A DNA stretch of 64,000 bases from an uncultured Oscillospiraceae bacterium (GTDB lineage: Bacteria; Bacillota; Clostridia; Oscillospirales; Oscillospiraceae), in contig CALWOA010000015.1 of assembly GCA_944382965.1 (NCBI GenBank), positions 1 through 64,000 of the forward strand. Direction: 5' to 3'. The notes beneath the pieces were generated by a model, which worked only from the letters and a program-made list of their open reading frames with translations, was not told the DNA's origin and did not search any database. The position numbers were made by a program, and so were the translations under genes. Shown in pieces: positions 1 to 8,107 of the stretch; position 1 is the stretch's first letter; every line of letters begins with the position of its first letter.

Positions 1-137
1 CGAAGATATGCCGCAAATTGTGTTTGGGTCGATGGCTTCAGCGCACTATCTTGGGTGGCGTGAATAATTCAGGTTTAATTTGATTGCCGCTATATTTTCG
101 CATGGTTTCCGTATTCTCTCCTCAAATCTGTGTAATC

Positions 138-920
138 TTATTTGGAAATGGCCCAGATGTTGCGGATCTGACCTTCCAGCTCCTCGTAGCTCCACAGCCG
201 CTGAGAGCGCAGGCGGCTGTTGGGGTCATTGACCCGGAAACTTCCGTCTTCTACTCCGGTAAGTACAATATAGTGACCGGAAGAAGTGAAGTCACCAGGT
301 CCCATGGACAAAATCACCGGGTATCCGGCTTCCAGGGCGTCGGTAATTTTCTTCTTTACCAGGGGCAGTTCCTTGGCCTGTAAGCCCAGTTTTCCGGCGC
401 CCTCGCTGATCAGCGTCCAGGAAGAACCGGCACCGGCTTCGTAGTAGCCTTCCCGCTGGGCAAATTTGGCAATCTGGTCAGGGCTCATGGTGGCGTCCCC
501 CGTGAGATAGTAGCCTGCCATTGCCAGGCATGTGGGACCGCAGCCGGTAATGGCAATGCAGCTGCTGCCATACTTTTCATAACCCCACATGGGGTCCCAC
601 TGCAAAAACAGAGGCACGCCTTTGCTGATATTGTAGCCGCTTAAATCTACTTTCGTTTTTTCTCGGAAGGGGTAGTTCAGAACAAAATCTTTGGTTTCCG
701 GGTTGGTTTCGTAAAGATCGATCATGTACTGGGGGTATTCGCCGTAGGAAATGCCCTTTTCTTCGGCGTAGGCTTTGATTTCCAATTCCGCCTGGCTGTG
801 CTCCATCCAGCCGAAGGACACATCCCGGTACAGGTTGTACAGGGGCTTGGCACCCATCAGCCCAATCAGCAGCACTGCCAGTACGGTCAGCAGGAAAAAC
901 AGACCCTTTTTCTTTTTCAT
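138..920 (-). CDS. C39-like cysteine peptidase family protein, membrane-anchored
   Basis: A 260-residue protein. A basic start and a hydrophobic segment at about residues 5-24 suggest a signal anchor, so the rest should lie outside the cell. The C-terminal half has a papain/C39-like layout: a cysteine in GCGPTCLAMAG, a histidine in GHYIVLTG and a VNDPNS motif. This pattern fits the peptidase C39-like family, which often cleaves or binds peptides at the cell surface; the substrate is unknown. The ATG at 920 is preceded by an AAGGATGGTG-type ribosome binding site, so I prefer it to in-frame starts further upstream. It stands alone on the minus strand, with no partner gene visible at the window edge. 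Confidence 0.8.
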   Translation of the reverse strand: MKKKKGLFFLLTVLAVLLIGLMGAKPLYNLYRDVSFGWMEHSQAELEIKAYAEEKGISYGEYPQYMIDLYETNPETKDFVLNYPFREKTKVDLSGYNISKGVPLFLQWDPMWGYEKYGSSCIAITGCGPTCLAMAGYYLTGDATMSPDQIAKFAQREGYYEAGAGSSWTLISEGAGKLGLQAKELPLVKKKITDALEAGYPVILSMGPGDFTSSGHYIVLTGVEDGSFRVNDPNSRLRSQRLWSYEELEGQIRNIWAISK

Positions 921-1043
921 GGGTATCACCATCCTTTTTGACATTGTATCATAACAATGCTTAGGAAGTCTTTTTGTCAAGTTTAAGATTTGCTTATTTT
1001 TTGTGAAAACAAGGAGGAGAGTTTTCAACTCTCCTCCTGTGGG

Positions 1044-1511
1044 TTATCGGATTTTTTCGCCGTTCAGCACCGCTTCCACCAAGGTGTCCCCCTGATAGCG
1101 CAGGGTCAGCAGGAAGAAAGGCGCGTCCTGCCACAGCAGATCCAGAAAAATCTGATCTCCTTCCCACTTGGGAAGCTGATCCAGAAATTCCCGGCTGACC
1201 CATTGCAGCTGGCCTTCGTCGCAGTCTTTCAGCTGCCCTTCAAAGCCGTCGGCAGTGAACAGATACATGTACTCCCCTTCACAGCAGCTGTTCAGGAAGG
1301 TCACCACACCCCGGCAGCGCCAGGAGGTGAGGGTCAGGCCGGTTTCTTCTTTGGCTTCCCGGAGCAGGCATTGCTCCGGGCTTTCTTCGTTTTCAAACTT
1401 GCCGCCAATGCCGATCCATTTGTCTTTGTTGATGTCGTTTTTCTTTTTAATCCGGTGGAGCATCAAAACCTGATCTCCTTGAGTTACATAACACAGCGTG
1501 GTATTAAGCAT
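1044..1511 (-). CDS. Nudix hydrolase (MutT/8-oxo-dGTP diphosphatase-like)
   Basis: A 155-residue protein with a complete Nudix box at about residues 37-59: G, five residues, E, seven residues, then REAKEETGL. The family hydrolyses nucleoside diphosphates linked to another group. The small size and the box near the N-terminus fit 8-oxo-dGTP or general (d)NTP diphosphatases, but the substrate cannot be read from sequence. The start overlaps the end of the upstream lipid kinase gene by eight bases, so the two are translationally coupled and share a transcript. Confidence 0.87.
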   Translation of the reverse strand: MLNTTLCYVTQGDQVLMLHRIKKKNDINKDKWIGIGGKFENEESPEQCLLREAKEETGLTLTSWRCRGVVTFLNSCCEGEYMYLFTADGFEGQLKDCDEGQLQWVSREFLDQLPKWEGDQIFLDLLWQDAPFFLLTLRYQGDTLVEAVLNGEKIR

Positions 1512-2403
1512 GGCTGTCCTTTCTCTGCATCAGGCGGATGGCGTGGTGAACATTCTCCACTTCAACCATTTCGTGGCCGTCTTCCCGCTCGCCGTCCAAT
1601 GTCCAAGGCATGTCGGGGTTAGCATAGACTGTGACTTTTTTGGCGCTGCGGAAGGTAATCATGGCGCAGTTGTACACCTGGCTCTGCACCGCCCGGATGC
1701 ACTCGGCGATTTCTTCCACGTTCCGGGCAGAACGCACCAGAAGCACTTCAAACAGACCATCCCCCATATCCACCTGCTTTGGGTCTAGGGACAAAATGCC
1801 GCCGATGGAGGTGGAATTGCAGATGGCGCCGAAGAGAAAATCGTCCTCTACCACTTGCCCGTCAATCTCCATCCGGATATGCTCTGTGTGAATCTGGGAG
1901 ATTTCCGAAATGCCGCCCAGCACATAGGCAGCGTGACCCAGGGCATTTTTGATGTTCTGGGGCATGAGATAGCTGGCCTTTGTGAAGGCACCGAAGGAGG
2001 CCACATAGGAAAAGTACCGATCCCCAAACCGGCCCACATCGTAGGTCACCGGCTCCCCTTCCAGAATATCCCGGGCTGCCTGCATAATGTTGCCCGACAG
2101 GTGCAGACTGGAAGCAAAATCGTTGGTGGTGCCGGCGGGGATATAACCAATCGGGGTCTGAAGACCGGAACGCAGCAGTCCGGTGACGGTTTCGCTCATG
2201 GTACCGTCGCCGCCGCAGCATACAATCAGGTCAACCTCCGGGCCCCAGGTTTGCACTGCCTGGGCGGCGCTGCCGGAACCGCTGGTCATAAAGGTGATAA
2301 TTTCATATCCTGCCTGACTGAACAGCAGGAGAATGTCTGATAGGAACTTGTTTGCCTTCTTTTGCCCAGCTACGGGGTTCATGATAAACAGCATTTTTTT
2401 CAT
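1504..2403 (-). CDS. Diacylglycerol/sphingosine kinase family lipid kinase (YegS/DgkB-like)
   Basis: A 299-residue protein with an NPVAG motif at residues 9-13 and the nucleotide-binding GGDGT loop at 64-68, both hallmarks of the DAGK catalytic family. A PAGTTNDFA stretch follows, as expected. The enzyme should phosphorylate a membrane lipid such as diacylglycerol at the cytoplasmic face, recycling lipid left by envelope polymer synthesis. I chose the ATG at 2403 because GAGGCGG lies six bases upstream; a TTG two codons earlier is possible. The Nudix gene follows with an eight-base overlap. Confidence 0.87.
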   Translation of the reverse strand: MKKMLFIMNPVAGQKKANKFLSDILLLFSQAGYEIITFMTSGSGSAAQAVQTWGPEVDLIVCCGGDGTMSETVTGLLRSGLQTPIGYIPAGTTNDFASSLHLSGNIMQAARDILEGEPVTYDVGRFGDRYFSYVASFGAFTKASYLMPQNIKNALGHAAYVLGGISEISQIHTEHIRMEIDGQVVEDDFLFGAICNSTSIGGILSLDPKQVDMGDGLFEVLLVRSARNVEEIAECIRAVQSQVYNCAMITFRSAKKVTVYANPDMPWTLDGEREDGHEMVEVENVHHAIRLMQRKDSHA

Positions 2404-2528
2404 AGCCAACCGCCTCGAAGGTTTAATTTTGATTATTATACCATTCCTTAAAAAAACCGCAACCCGTCAACAGTCCTTTACAGAAGCAATGGAGGAAAAT
2501 TTACGCTTTCTTAACAATCTGGTTTTGC

Positions 2529-2557
2529 TGGACAAGTTTTGTCGGAAATAGTATAAT
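2529..2557 (+). promoter_or_regulatory. Sigma-A-type promoter for the MFS gene
   Basis: TGGACA at 2529-2534 and TATAAT at 2552-2557 with a 17-base spacer, 33 bases before the MFS start codon. Read by eye. Confidence 0.6.
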
Positions 2558-2589
2558 GGTGTCAAATCACGGAAAAGGGAGGCTCCTCC

Positions 2590-3909
2590 ATGAAGCTCGA
2601 CACCCGGCGCACCGTTTTTGTAGGCTTTGCCTTTTTGTCCATCTGCGCGTTCTGGCAGATGTATGACAACCTGATTCCCAAAATCCTGACGGAAACCTTC
2701 GGCATGGGAGAGAGCGTCTCCGGCATGATTATGGCGGCGGACAATGTGCTGGCGCTGTTTTTGCTGCCGCTGTTCGGCTCTCTGTCGGATAAATGCACCA
2801 GCTCCCTGGGCCGCCGCCGACCCTATATTCTCTTTGGCACGCTGGCGGCAGTGGCGGTGATGATGACCCTGCCGGTGCTGACGGACAGCTACCATGCTTC
2901 CCCGGCGACCTGGAAACTGGCCTGCTTTATCGCAGGACTGGGTGTGCTGCTGGTTGCCATGGGTACCTACCGCTCTCCTTCGGTGGCTCTGATGCCGGAC
3001 GTGACCCCCAAGCCTCTGCGCTCCAAGGCCAATGCCATCATCAACCTCATGGGCGCCCTGGGCGGCATCCTGTATTTGATTATTACCACTTTTCTGTATA
3101 AAACGTCGCCGGATGTGTATACCTCTTATTTGCCCCTGTTCGCCATTGTGGGAGTTATTATGTTAACTTCTCTGACGGTGGTAATGTTCCTGGTCAACGA
3201 GCCGAAGCTGGTGCAGCGGCAGCAGGCTTATGAACAGGCCCATCCGGAGGACACCTTGACCCAGGTAACGGACAGCGGCGAAGTATTGCCTTCTGAGGTG
3301 AAGCGGAGCCTTCGCTTCCTGTTGGTATCCATTGCCCTGTGGTTTATCGGCTACAATGGGGTTACCACCTGGTTTTCTGTCTATGCGGCCCGGAGCTGGA
3401 ATATGACCCTGGGCCAGGCCAATACCTGTCTGACCATCGCCACCGCAGGTGCCATCCTTAGCTACATCCCGGTGGGCAGCGTGGCAAGTAAAGTGGGGCG
3501 GCGCAAAACCATCCGCTTTGGAACCCTGCTGCTGTCGGGCAGCTTCTTTGCTGCGTTTTTGTATACCATGGCTTTCTCCGCCTTCTCCCCGGTGCTGTAC
3601 GGACTGTTTGTGCTGGTGGGCATTGCCTGGGCTGCTATCAACGTCAACTCTCTTCCTATGGTTGTAGAGATGTGCAAGGGCAGCGAGGTAGGTAAGTTCA
3701 CCGGACTGTACTATACCTTCTCTATGACTGCCCAGATTGCCACCCCCATTGTGGCGGGCTGGCTGCTGGAGCATGTGGATTACAAAACCCTGTTCCCCTA
3801 TGCGGCAATCTTTGTCTTTGGGTCGTTCCTGACCATGGGCTTTGTCCGTCACGGTGACAACAAGGTACAGGCGAAGAAGGGCCTGGAAGCCTTCGATATC
3901 GACGATTAA
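2590..3909 (+). CDS. MFS transporter (SLC45/GPH sugar-cation symporter-like)
   Basis: A 439-residue polytopic membrane protein with about twelve hydrophobic segments. The loop after the second segment reads GSLSDKCTSSLGRRRPYI, the classic MFS loop 2-3 motif in the form typical of the SLC45/GPH-like branch, and a repeat of it (GSVASKVGRRK) appears in the second half. This branch includes sucrose and glycoside symporters, but the substrate is not visible. GGGAGG sits just before the ATG. The glycerophosphodiesterase gene begins 18 bases downstream, so the two form a short operon ending at the hairpin at 4737. Confidence 0.85.
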   Translation: MKLDTRRTVFVGFAFLSICAFWQMYDNLIPKILTETFGMGESVSGMIMAADNVLALFLLPLFGSLSDKCTSSLGRRRPYILFGTLAAVAVMMTLPVLTDSYHASPATWKLACFIAGLGVLLVAMGTYRSPSVALMPDVTPKPLRSKANAIINLMGALGGILYLIITTFLYKTSPDVYTSYLPLFAIVGVIMLTSLTVVMFLVNEPKLVQRQQAYEQAHPEDTLTQVTDSGEVLPSEVKRSLRFLLVSIALWFIGYNGVTTWFSVYAARSWNMTLGQANTCLTIATAGAILSYIPVGSVASKVGRRKTIRFGTLLLSGSFFAAFLYTMAFSAFSPVLYGLFVLVGIAWAAINVNSLPMVVEMCKGSEVGKFTGLYYTFSMTAQIATPIVAGWLLEHVDYKTLFPYAAIFVFGSFLTMGFVRHGDNKVQAKKGLEAFDIDD

Positions 3910-3927
3910 CCGAAAGGAAGCGTAACC

Positions 3928-4728
3928 ATGATCAATCTGCTGATTCTCTGCGCAGTGCTGTATCTGCTCTCTACCCGCTGCCGCCGGGATCATCCCGGCT
4001 GGAAGGAACTGCTGGGCTGGTCCTATGCCCACCGGGGATTGCACGGTGACGGCGTACCGGAAAACAGTCTGGCAGCATTTCAGGCGGCCCTGGATGGGGG
4101 CTATGGGGTGGAACTGGATGTGCATCTGCTGAAAGATGGCAATCTGGCGGTAATCCACGACTCTCTGCTCAACCGCACTACCGGCCAGCCGGGCCGGGTG
4201 GAGGATCTGACCACCGAGGAACTGAGTCAGTACCATCTGGAGGGCACGGAGCAGACCATTCCCGAATTTATGGACGTGCTGACCCTGTTCAACGGCAAGG
4301 TTCCCATGATTGTAGAGCTGAAGCCGGTGGACGGAAACCACGCTGCCCTGGCGGAAGAGGTTTGTAAGATGCTGGAAAGCTACAAAGGGGTATTCTGCCT
4401 GGAATCCTTCGATCCCCGGTGCATTGCCTGGCTGAAAAAGCACCGCCCGGACATTATCCGGGGCCAGCTGGCGGAGGACTTCCTCAAAACCCGCAACGAT
4501 CTGCCGGAGTATATGCGCTTTGCTCTGACCCACCTGATGGCCAACTTCACCGGGGTGCCGGACTTCATTGCCTACCGATTTGACCACCGGAAAAATACCA
4601 TCAGCCTGGAACTTTGCCGCCGCTTCTGGAAGGCAAAAGGGGTCAGCTGGACGCTGCGCAGCAAGGAAGACTATGATACCGCAGTGCAGGAAGGCTGGAT
4701 TCCCATTTTTGAAGGGTTCCGCCCGTAG
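3928..4728 (+). CDS. Glycerophosphodiester phosphodiesterase
   Basis: A 266-residue protein of the GDPD TIM-barrel family, which cleaves glycerophosphodiesters to glycerol 3-phosphate and an alcohol. The diagnostic residues are present: AHRG at about 34-37, PEN at 44-46, VELDVH at 61-66 and the general-acid histidine in VIHD near 77. The first 15 residues are hydrophobic, suggesting a membrane anchor or uncleaved signal. It is cotranscribed with the MFS gene upstream, which might import glycerophospho-compounds or their products; that link is inference. Confidence 0.88.
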   Translation: MINLLILCAVLYLLSTRCRRDHPGWKELLGWSYAHRGLHGDGVPENSLAAFQAALDGGYGVELDVHLLKDGNLAVIHDSLLNRTTGQPGRVEDLTTEELSQYHLEGTEQTIPEFMDVLTLFNGKVPMIVELKPVDGNHAALAEEVCKMLESYKGVFCLESFDPRCIAWLKKHRPDIIRGQLAEDFLKTRNDLPEYMRFALTHLMANFTGVPDFIAYRFDHRKNTISLELCRRFWKAKGVSWTLRSKEDYDTAVQEGWIPIFEGFRP

Positions 4729-4736
4729 ACGTACAA

Positions 4737-4767
4737 CCGCCTGGAACATTTTGTTCCAGGCGGTTTT
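4737..4767 (+). terminator. Rho-independent terminator after the MFS-GDPD operon
   Basis: An 11-bp perfect stem (CCGCCTGGAAC and its complement) with a five-base loop followed by TTTT. It lies between convergent genes and may serve both. Confidence 0.85.
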
Positions 4768-4776
4768 GAACTGTTT

Positions 4777-5241
4777 TTACAGGTTGGGCTTTTCCACCGG
4801 GTGCTCTTCGATGTACCGGTCCAGAATTCGGGCGGCAGTCATTACCATCCGGGCGCAGGGACGGGTTTTGTAGAATTCCGCAGTCCGAGGGGTGGGGTTG
4901 GGGTCAGAGGGGGGATTTTTCAGAATTTCCCGGCAGACAATGTGGCCGACTTCCTCCCGGAACTGCCCGGCCAGATTCTGCACCAGCTGATAGTGGGCCT
5001 TCTTATTGACATCCTTCTCGCCGGGGTCATCGTAGCCGTAGAGAAGACCTGCCACCATCAGCATACCGCTGACAGCGCCGCAGACCTCCCGCAGCCGGCC
5101 CATGCCGCCGCCGAAAGAGCTGGACATCCGGGCCGCCAGTTCCGGCTCCATGCCGGTAACATCGCAAAAGGCCACCGCAATGGCCTGGGCGCAGTTGCTG
5201 CCGTTTAAAAACAATTCTGCTGCTTGATAGCTGTGATCCAT
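4777..5241 (-). CDS. C_GCAxxG_C_C family redox-type protein
   Basis: A 154-residue protein with the spaced cysteine pattern that names this family: NGSNCAQAI near the N-terminus, then FGGGMGRLREVCGAVSG, a further VCREI and a C-terminal RPCARMV. The family is common in anaerobes and is thought to be redox-related or metal-binding, but its reaction is unknown. The start at 5241 follows AGGAGG with ideal spacing, which excludes the longer reading that begins twelve codons upstream. It stands alone on the minus strand, convergent with the GDPD operon. Confidence 0.85.
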   Translation of the reverse strand: MDHSYQAAELFLNGSNCAQAIAVAFCDVTGMEPELAARMSSSFGGGMGRLREVCGAVSGMLMVAGLLYGYDDPGEKDVNKKAHYQLVQNLAGQFREEVGHIVCREILKNPPSDPNPTPRTAEFYKTRPCARMVMTAARILDRYIEEHPVEKPNL

Positions 5242-5305
5242 AGAATCCTCCTGAAAATTTTCTTTTGATTCTAGCATAGTTTGTCCGATAACGCAACGGG
5301 GCGTT

Positions 5306-5983
5306 TTAAAGCTCCACCGGGACTGGCTGACGCAGCACCATGGTGCTTTCCGTCACCGCGCAGTCCATAGCCAGGATTTCTACCCCGGCAGCGGCAGCTT
5401 CCCGCAATGCTGTACCGAAGTCCGGGTCGGTAGCATCGTTGGGCCGCAGGAAGAGCACATCCTGCATCTGAATGACGAAGAGGACATAGGCGCCAAATCC
5501 TTCCTTGGCAGCCTGGGCCAGCCCCCGCAGGTGCTTGGCGCCCCGCTGGGTGGGGGCGTCGGGAAAGGCGCAGATTCCCTCATTTTCCAAAGTCACGCCT
5601 TTGACTTCCAGAAAACACTGCCTTCCGTCTTTGACAAAGGAAAAATCAAACCGGGACTCCCCATGAACGGTTTCTGCCCGGAGCTGCTCCACCGGCCCCA
5701 GACCGCCGTTTTTCAGCCACTGTCCCACGGCCAGATTGGGAGCCTGGGAGTCCATGTTAATCAGACGGCTGCCTTTTTCCACGGCAATGAGGTCGTATTT
5801 GGTTTTCCGGGCAGGGTTTTGGGAAAGCTGACAGTAAACCCGGACACCGGGGATCAGCAGTTCCCGGCACCGGCCGGTATTTTTTACATGCACTACCTGA
5901 ACCTGTCCCTGGATTTCCACATGAGCGATAAACCGGTTGGGACGGGACAGAAACGTTCCCGGGTACATATTGGCATATTCCAT
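5306..5983 (-). CDS. sfsA: SfsA family protein (sugar fermentation stimulation)
   Basis: A 225-residue protein matching SfsA over its whole length: an N-terminal FLSRPNRFIAHV segment, the HVKNTGRCRELL motif, and a nuclease-like core with DFSF, FLEVKGVTL and FPDAPTQRGAKHL. The family was found through maltose metabolism in Escherichia coli, and its core resembles a PD-(D/E)XK nuclease; its true role is unsettled. I place the start at 5983, seven bases after GAGGTG; the ATG two codons earlier is nearly as good. Transcription is away from the tRNA pair. Confidence 0.92.
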   Translation of the reverse strand: MEYANMYPGTFLSRPNRFIAHVEIQGQVQVVHVKNTGRCRELLIPGVRVYCQLSQNPARKTKYDLIAVEKGSRLINMDSQAPNLAVGQWLKNGGLGPVEQLRAETVHGESRFDFSFVKDGRQCFLEVKGVTLENEGICAFPDAPTQRGAKHLRGLAQAAKEGFGAYVLFVIQMQDVLFLRPNDATDPDFGTALREAAAAGVEILAMDCAVTESTMVLRQPVPVEL

Positions 5984-6058
5984 GAACATTCACCTCTTAC
6001 TGCTTTAGGATACCAGAAATTTCCCGGAAAGCAACGGAAAAATTTCCGGAAATTGGTG

Positions 6059-6086
6059 TTGACTTTCCGGTAAAATGTGGTATAAT
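6059..6086 (+). promoter_or_regulatory. Promoter of the tRNA-Val/tRNA-Gln transcript
   Basis: TTGACT at 6059-6064 and TATAAT at 6081-6086 with a 16-base spacer, ending 17 bases before the first tRNA. Confidence 0.8.
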
Positions 6087-6103
6087 AACACCTGCTCCGA
6101 CAT

Positions 6104-6180
6104 GGAGGCATAGCTCAGCTGGTTAGAGCGCATGCTTCACACGCATGAGGTCACAGGTTCGAGTCCTGTTGTCTCCACCA
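6104..6180 (+). tRNA. tRNA-Val (anticodon CAC)
   Basis: A full cloverleaf can be folded: acceptor GGAGGCA pairing with TGTCTCC, D arm TAGCTCAGC..., anticodon stem CATGC/GCATG with loop TTCACAC, T arm with GGTTCGAGTCC, and an encoded CCA end. The anticodon CAC reads GTG codons. Confidence 0.95.
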
Positions 6181-6254
6181 AGAGGATTAGTGTAACGGTA
6201 GCACACCGGACTCTGACTCCGTTCGCGGGGGTTCGAATCCCTCATCCTCTGCCA
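6181..6254 (+). tRNA. tRNA-Gln (anticodon CTG)
   Basis: It begins on the base after the CCA of tRNA-Val, so the two are processed from one transcript. Acceptor AGAGGAT pairs perfectly with ATCCTCT; the anticodon loop is CTCTGAC; the T arm holds GGTTCGAATCC; CCA is encoded. The top pair of the anticodon stem is a mismatch. It reads CAG codons. A second glutamine isoacceptor lies at 20742. Confidence 0.93.
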
Positions 6255-6257
6255 AGA

Positions 6258-6291
6258 AACACCTGGCTGCATTCGCAGCTGGGTGTTTTTT
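6258..6291 (+). terminator. Terminator of the tRNA-Val/tRNA-Gln transcript
   Basis: A 13-bp stem (AACACCTGGCTGC against GCAGCTGGGTGTT, two G-T pairs) with an ATTC loop and a run of six T. Confidence 0.85.
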
Positions 6292-6300
6292 ACATTGTAG

Positions 6301-6575
6301 AAAGAGGGATTCGAACCCACTCAGATGCAACCCTCCGGGGGAGGGTTGCTGCGCTCCCACCTGGGAGCGCACCTTACAGTTTGCTATGCAAACTGCTATC
6401 GAATCCTTCATCCTCTGCTAAGAAGGCCCAACCACATTCGTGATTAGGCTTTTCTTTTGTATGAAGCATAGGAGGGATTCGTGCCCACGCAAATGAAACC
6501 CTCCGGGGGAGAGGTGCTGTAGAAACTGCTATCGAATCCGGCATCCTCTGTGAGAAGGCTTCAGTCTTACCAGGC
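6301..6575 (+). repeat. Decayed tandem copies of the tRNA-Gln 3' end and its terminator
   Basis: This 310-base stretch before the GNAT gene has no credible gene. The end of tRNA-Gln (TCGAATCCCTCATCCTCTGC) recurs in altered form at about 6399-6418 and 6532-6550. After the second copy there is a weakened copy of the terminator hairpin with the same ATTC loop (about 6425-6457). Each unit starts with an inverted T-arm-like piece (AGAGGGATTCG at about 6303 and GGAGGGATTCG at 6471) and contains the word AACCCTCCGGGGGAG. Several small hairpins lie inside, for example around 6328-6350 and 6352-6371. This looks like a duplicated tRNA end left by an integration site or a small non-coding element. Confidence 0.6.
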
Positions 6576-6601
6576 TGGATGCAATATTTTGGAGGTAACC
6601 T

Positions 6602-7075
6602 ATGGAAATCCGAACCTATACTCCCGCCGACTGCCCGGAACTGGCCCGGCTGTTTTATGATACTGTCCACAGCGTCAACGCCAGAGATTACACCCAGCCC
6701 CAGCTGGATGCCTGGGCCACGGGCCAGGTGGATTTGCAGGGGTGGAACCGGTCATTTTTGGAACACCTGACCCTGATTGCGGTGAAGGATGGGCGCATTG
6801 TTGGCTTTGGGGATATCAGCCGGGAAGGATACCTGGACCGGCTCTATGTGCACAAGGACTACCAGGGCCAGGGAATTGCCACCGCGCTGTGCGATGCGCT
6901 GGAAGCTGCTGTTTCCGGAAACATTACCACCCACGCATCCATCACCGCAAAGCCCTTTTTTGAACACCGGGGCTACCAGGTTTGCCGGGAGCAGACCGTT
7001 TTCCGCTTCGGCATAGGGCTTACCAACTTTGTTATGGAGAAGGTAAGAAAACTTGATTGTAAACCAATAAAATAA
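6602..7075 (+). CDS. GNAT family N-acetyltransferase
   Basis: A 157-residue protein with the GNAT fold signature: LYVHKDYQGQGIATALC at about residues 80-96 carries the acetyl-CoA pyrophosphate-binding motif (QGQGIA), and a C-terminal KPFFEHRGYQV motif is typical of the YafP/PhnO-like branch. It should transfer an acetyl group from acetyl-CoA to an amine of unknown identity. GGAGG lies six bases before the ATG. It follows the tRNA repeat region, with bioY 73 bases downstream under its own promoter. Confidence 0.88.
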   Translation: MEIRTYTPADCPELARLFYDTVHSVNARDYTQPQLDAWATGQVDLQGWNRSFLEHLTLIAVKDGRIVGFGDISREGYLDRLYVHKDYQGQGIATALCDALEAAVSGNITTHASITAKPFFEHRGYQVCREQTVFRFGIGLTNFVMEKVRKLDCKPIK

Positions 7076-7081
7076 AAACAG

Positions 7082-7114
7082 TTGACAATAGGGTGCCGAC
7101 AGTGCTATACTTCT
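7082..7114 (+). promoter_or_regulatory. Promoter of the bioY-birA operon
   Basis: TTGACA at 7082-7087 and TATACT a further 18 bases on, upstream of bioY. Confidence 0.6.
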
Positions 7115-7136
7115 GACAGAATTCATCATTTGTCAG
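7113..7136 (+). promoter_or_regulatory. Inverted repeat at the bioY transcription start
   Basis: CTGACA and TGTCAG form a perfect 6-bp inverted repeat with a 12-base spacer, spanning the expected transcript start and ending at the ribosome binding site. BirA in this operon has a DNA-binding domain, so this could be its operator, but the half-sites do not match the GTTAAC-type BirA sites I know from Bacillota. Confidence 0.3.
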
Positions 7137-7148
7137 GAGGAAGTTTTT

Positions 7149-7709
7149 ATGACCGAAACCGTTGCAGCGTCCAGAACCAAAACCCGGGATATGGCCTACG
7201 TCGCCATGTTTGCGGTGCTGATTTCCATTTGTTCCTGGATTTCCATCCCCAGTGCGGTGCCCTTTACCATGCAGACCTTTGGCATTTTCCTGGCCGTGGC
7301 GGTGCTGGGCGGCAAACGAGGCTCCCTGGCGGTGCTGGTGTACCTGCTGCTGGGACTGGTGGGCGTGCCGGTGTTTGCCGGATTTTCCGGGGGAATCGGA
7401 TGCCTGGCCGGAACCACCGGTGGTTACATTGTGGGCTTTCAGCTGACGGCCCTGGTGATGTGGGCTATGGAAGCGCTGCTGGGGAAAAAGAATTGGGTGC
7501 TGTTCCTTTCCATGGTGCTGGGAACGGCCGCCTGCTATGCTTTCGGTACTGCCTGGTTTATGTATGTCTACGCCAGAACCTCCGGGGCCATTGGCATCGG
7601 AACGGCCTTGGCCTGGTGCGTCATTCCCTACATCATTCCCGATCTTCTGAAAGCGGCTCTGGCCCTTGCTCTGCGGGGACGGCTCTGCCGGGCTATCCGG
7701 ATCGGGTAA
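7149..7709 (+). CDS. bioY: Biotin ECF transporter S component BioY
   Basis: A 186-residue membrane protein with about six hydrophobic helices and BioY hallmarks: VPFTMQTFGIFLAVAVLGG near residues 36-54, LLLGLVGVPVF and the GGIGCLAGTTGGYI loop that lines the biotin site. It binds biotin and imports it with a shared ECF energy-coupling module (not in the window). AGGAGG lies well placed before the ATG. It heads an operon with a DUF1284 gene and birA, so biotin uptake and biotin use are encoded together. No biotin biosynthesis genes are seen here. Confidence 0.93.
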   Translation: MTETVAASRTKTRDMAYVAMFAVLISICSWISIPSAVPFTMQTFGIFLAVAVLGGKRGSLAVLVYLLLGLVGVPVFAGFSGGIGCLAGTTGGYIVGFQLTALVMWAMEALLGKKNWVLFLSMVLGTAACYAFGTAWFMYVYARTSGAIGIGTALAWCVIPYIIPDLLKAALALALRGRLCRAIRIG

Positions 7710-7714
7710 ATCGT

Positions 7715-8107
7715 ATGGAAAAACAAGCCTTTCCCCTGCGGCCTCATCACGGCCTGTGCCTGCGATTTTTCCAGGGCAAGGGGTACAGCGATGACTTTGT
7801 GGCCAATATGGGCATAATTCAGCAGACGCTGGAAAGTAACCCCATGATTCGCTTGGCACCGGAAATGGACAAAATTTGCGGCAGCTGCCCCAATAACCAA
7901 AGCGGCATCTGCACCACCCAGGAAAAAGTCCTTCGTTACGATGCCGGGGTACTCCGCCTCTGCGGCCTGGAACCGGGACAGATTTTGCCCTATCAGAACT
8001 TTGCTCGAATGGTCACCCAGGAAATTCTACAGCCCGGGCGGCGGGAGGAAATCTGCCCCGACTGCCAATGGAGCGGGCTGTGTCAATGGAAACAGGAGGA
8101 ACCATGA
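7715..8107 (+). CDS. DUF1284 family protein
   Basis: A 130-residue protein that starts five bases after bioY ends. It begins with RPHHGLCLRFFQGKGYS, the characteristic DUF1284 opening, and carries two cysteine pairs, ICGSCPNNQSGIC in the middle and CPDCQWSGLC near the end, suggesting a metal or Fe-S site. The function is unknown. Its stop codon overlaps the birA start (ATGA), so translation of the two is coupled. Confidence 0.82.
   Translation: MEKQAFPLRPHHGLCLRFFQGKGYSDDFVANMGIIQQTLESNPMIRLAPEMDKICGSCPNNQSGICTTQEKVLRYDAGVLRLCGLEPGQILPYQNFARMVTQEILQPGRREEICPDCQWSGLCQWKQEEP

Noticed and set aside
84-383. Plus-strand reading frame over the end of the C39-like gene
   Set aside because: It lies opposite a gene with a signal anchor, catalytic motifs and a ribosome binding site, and has no motif of its own.
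3163-4749. Minus-strand reading frame of over 500 codons across the MFS and GDPD genes
   Set aside because: A shadow of two clear genes, caused by GC-rich third positions; composition is His/Gln-rich and unlike a protein family.
7113-7136. Canonical BirA operator
   Set aside because: The inverted repeat does not match known GTTAAC-type half-sites; kept only as a weak candidate.
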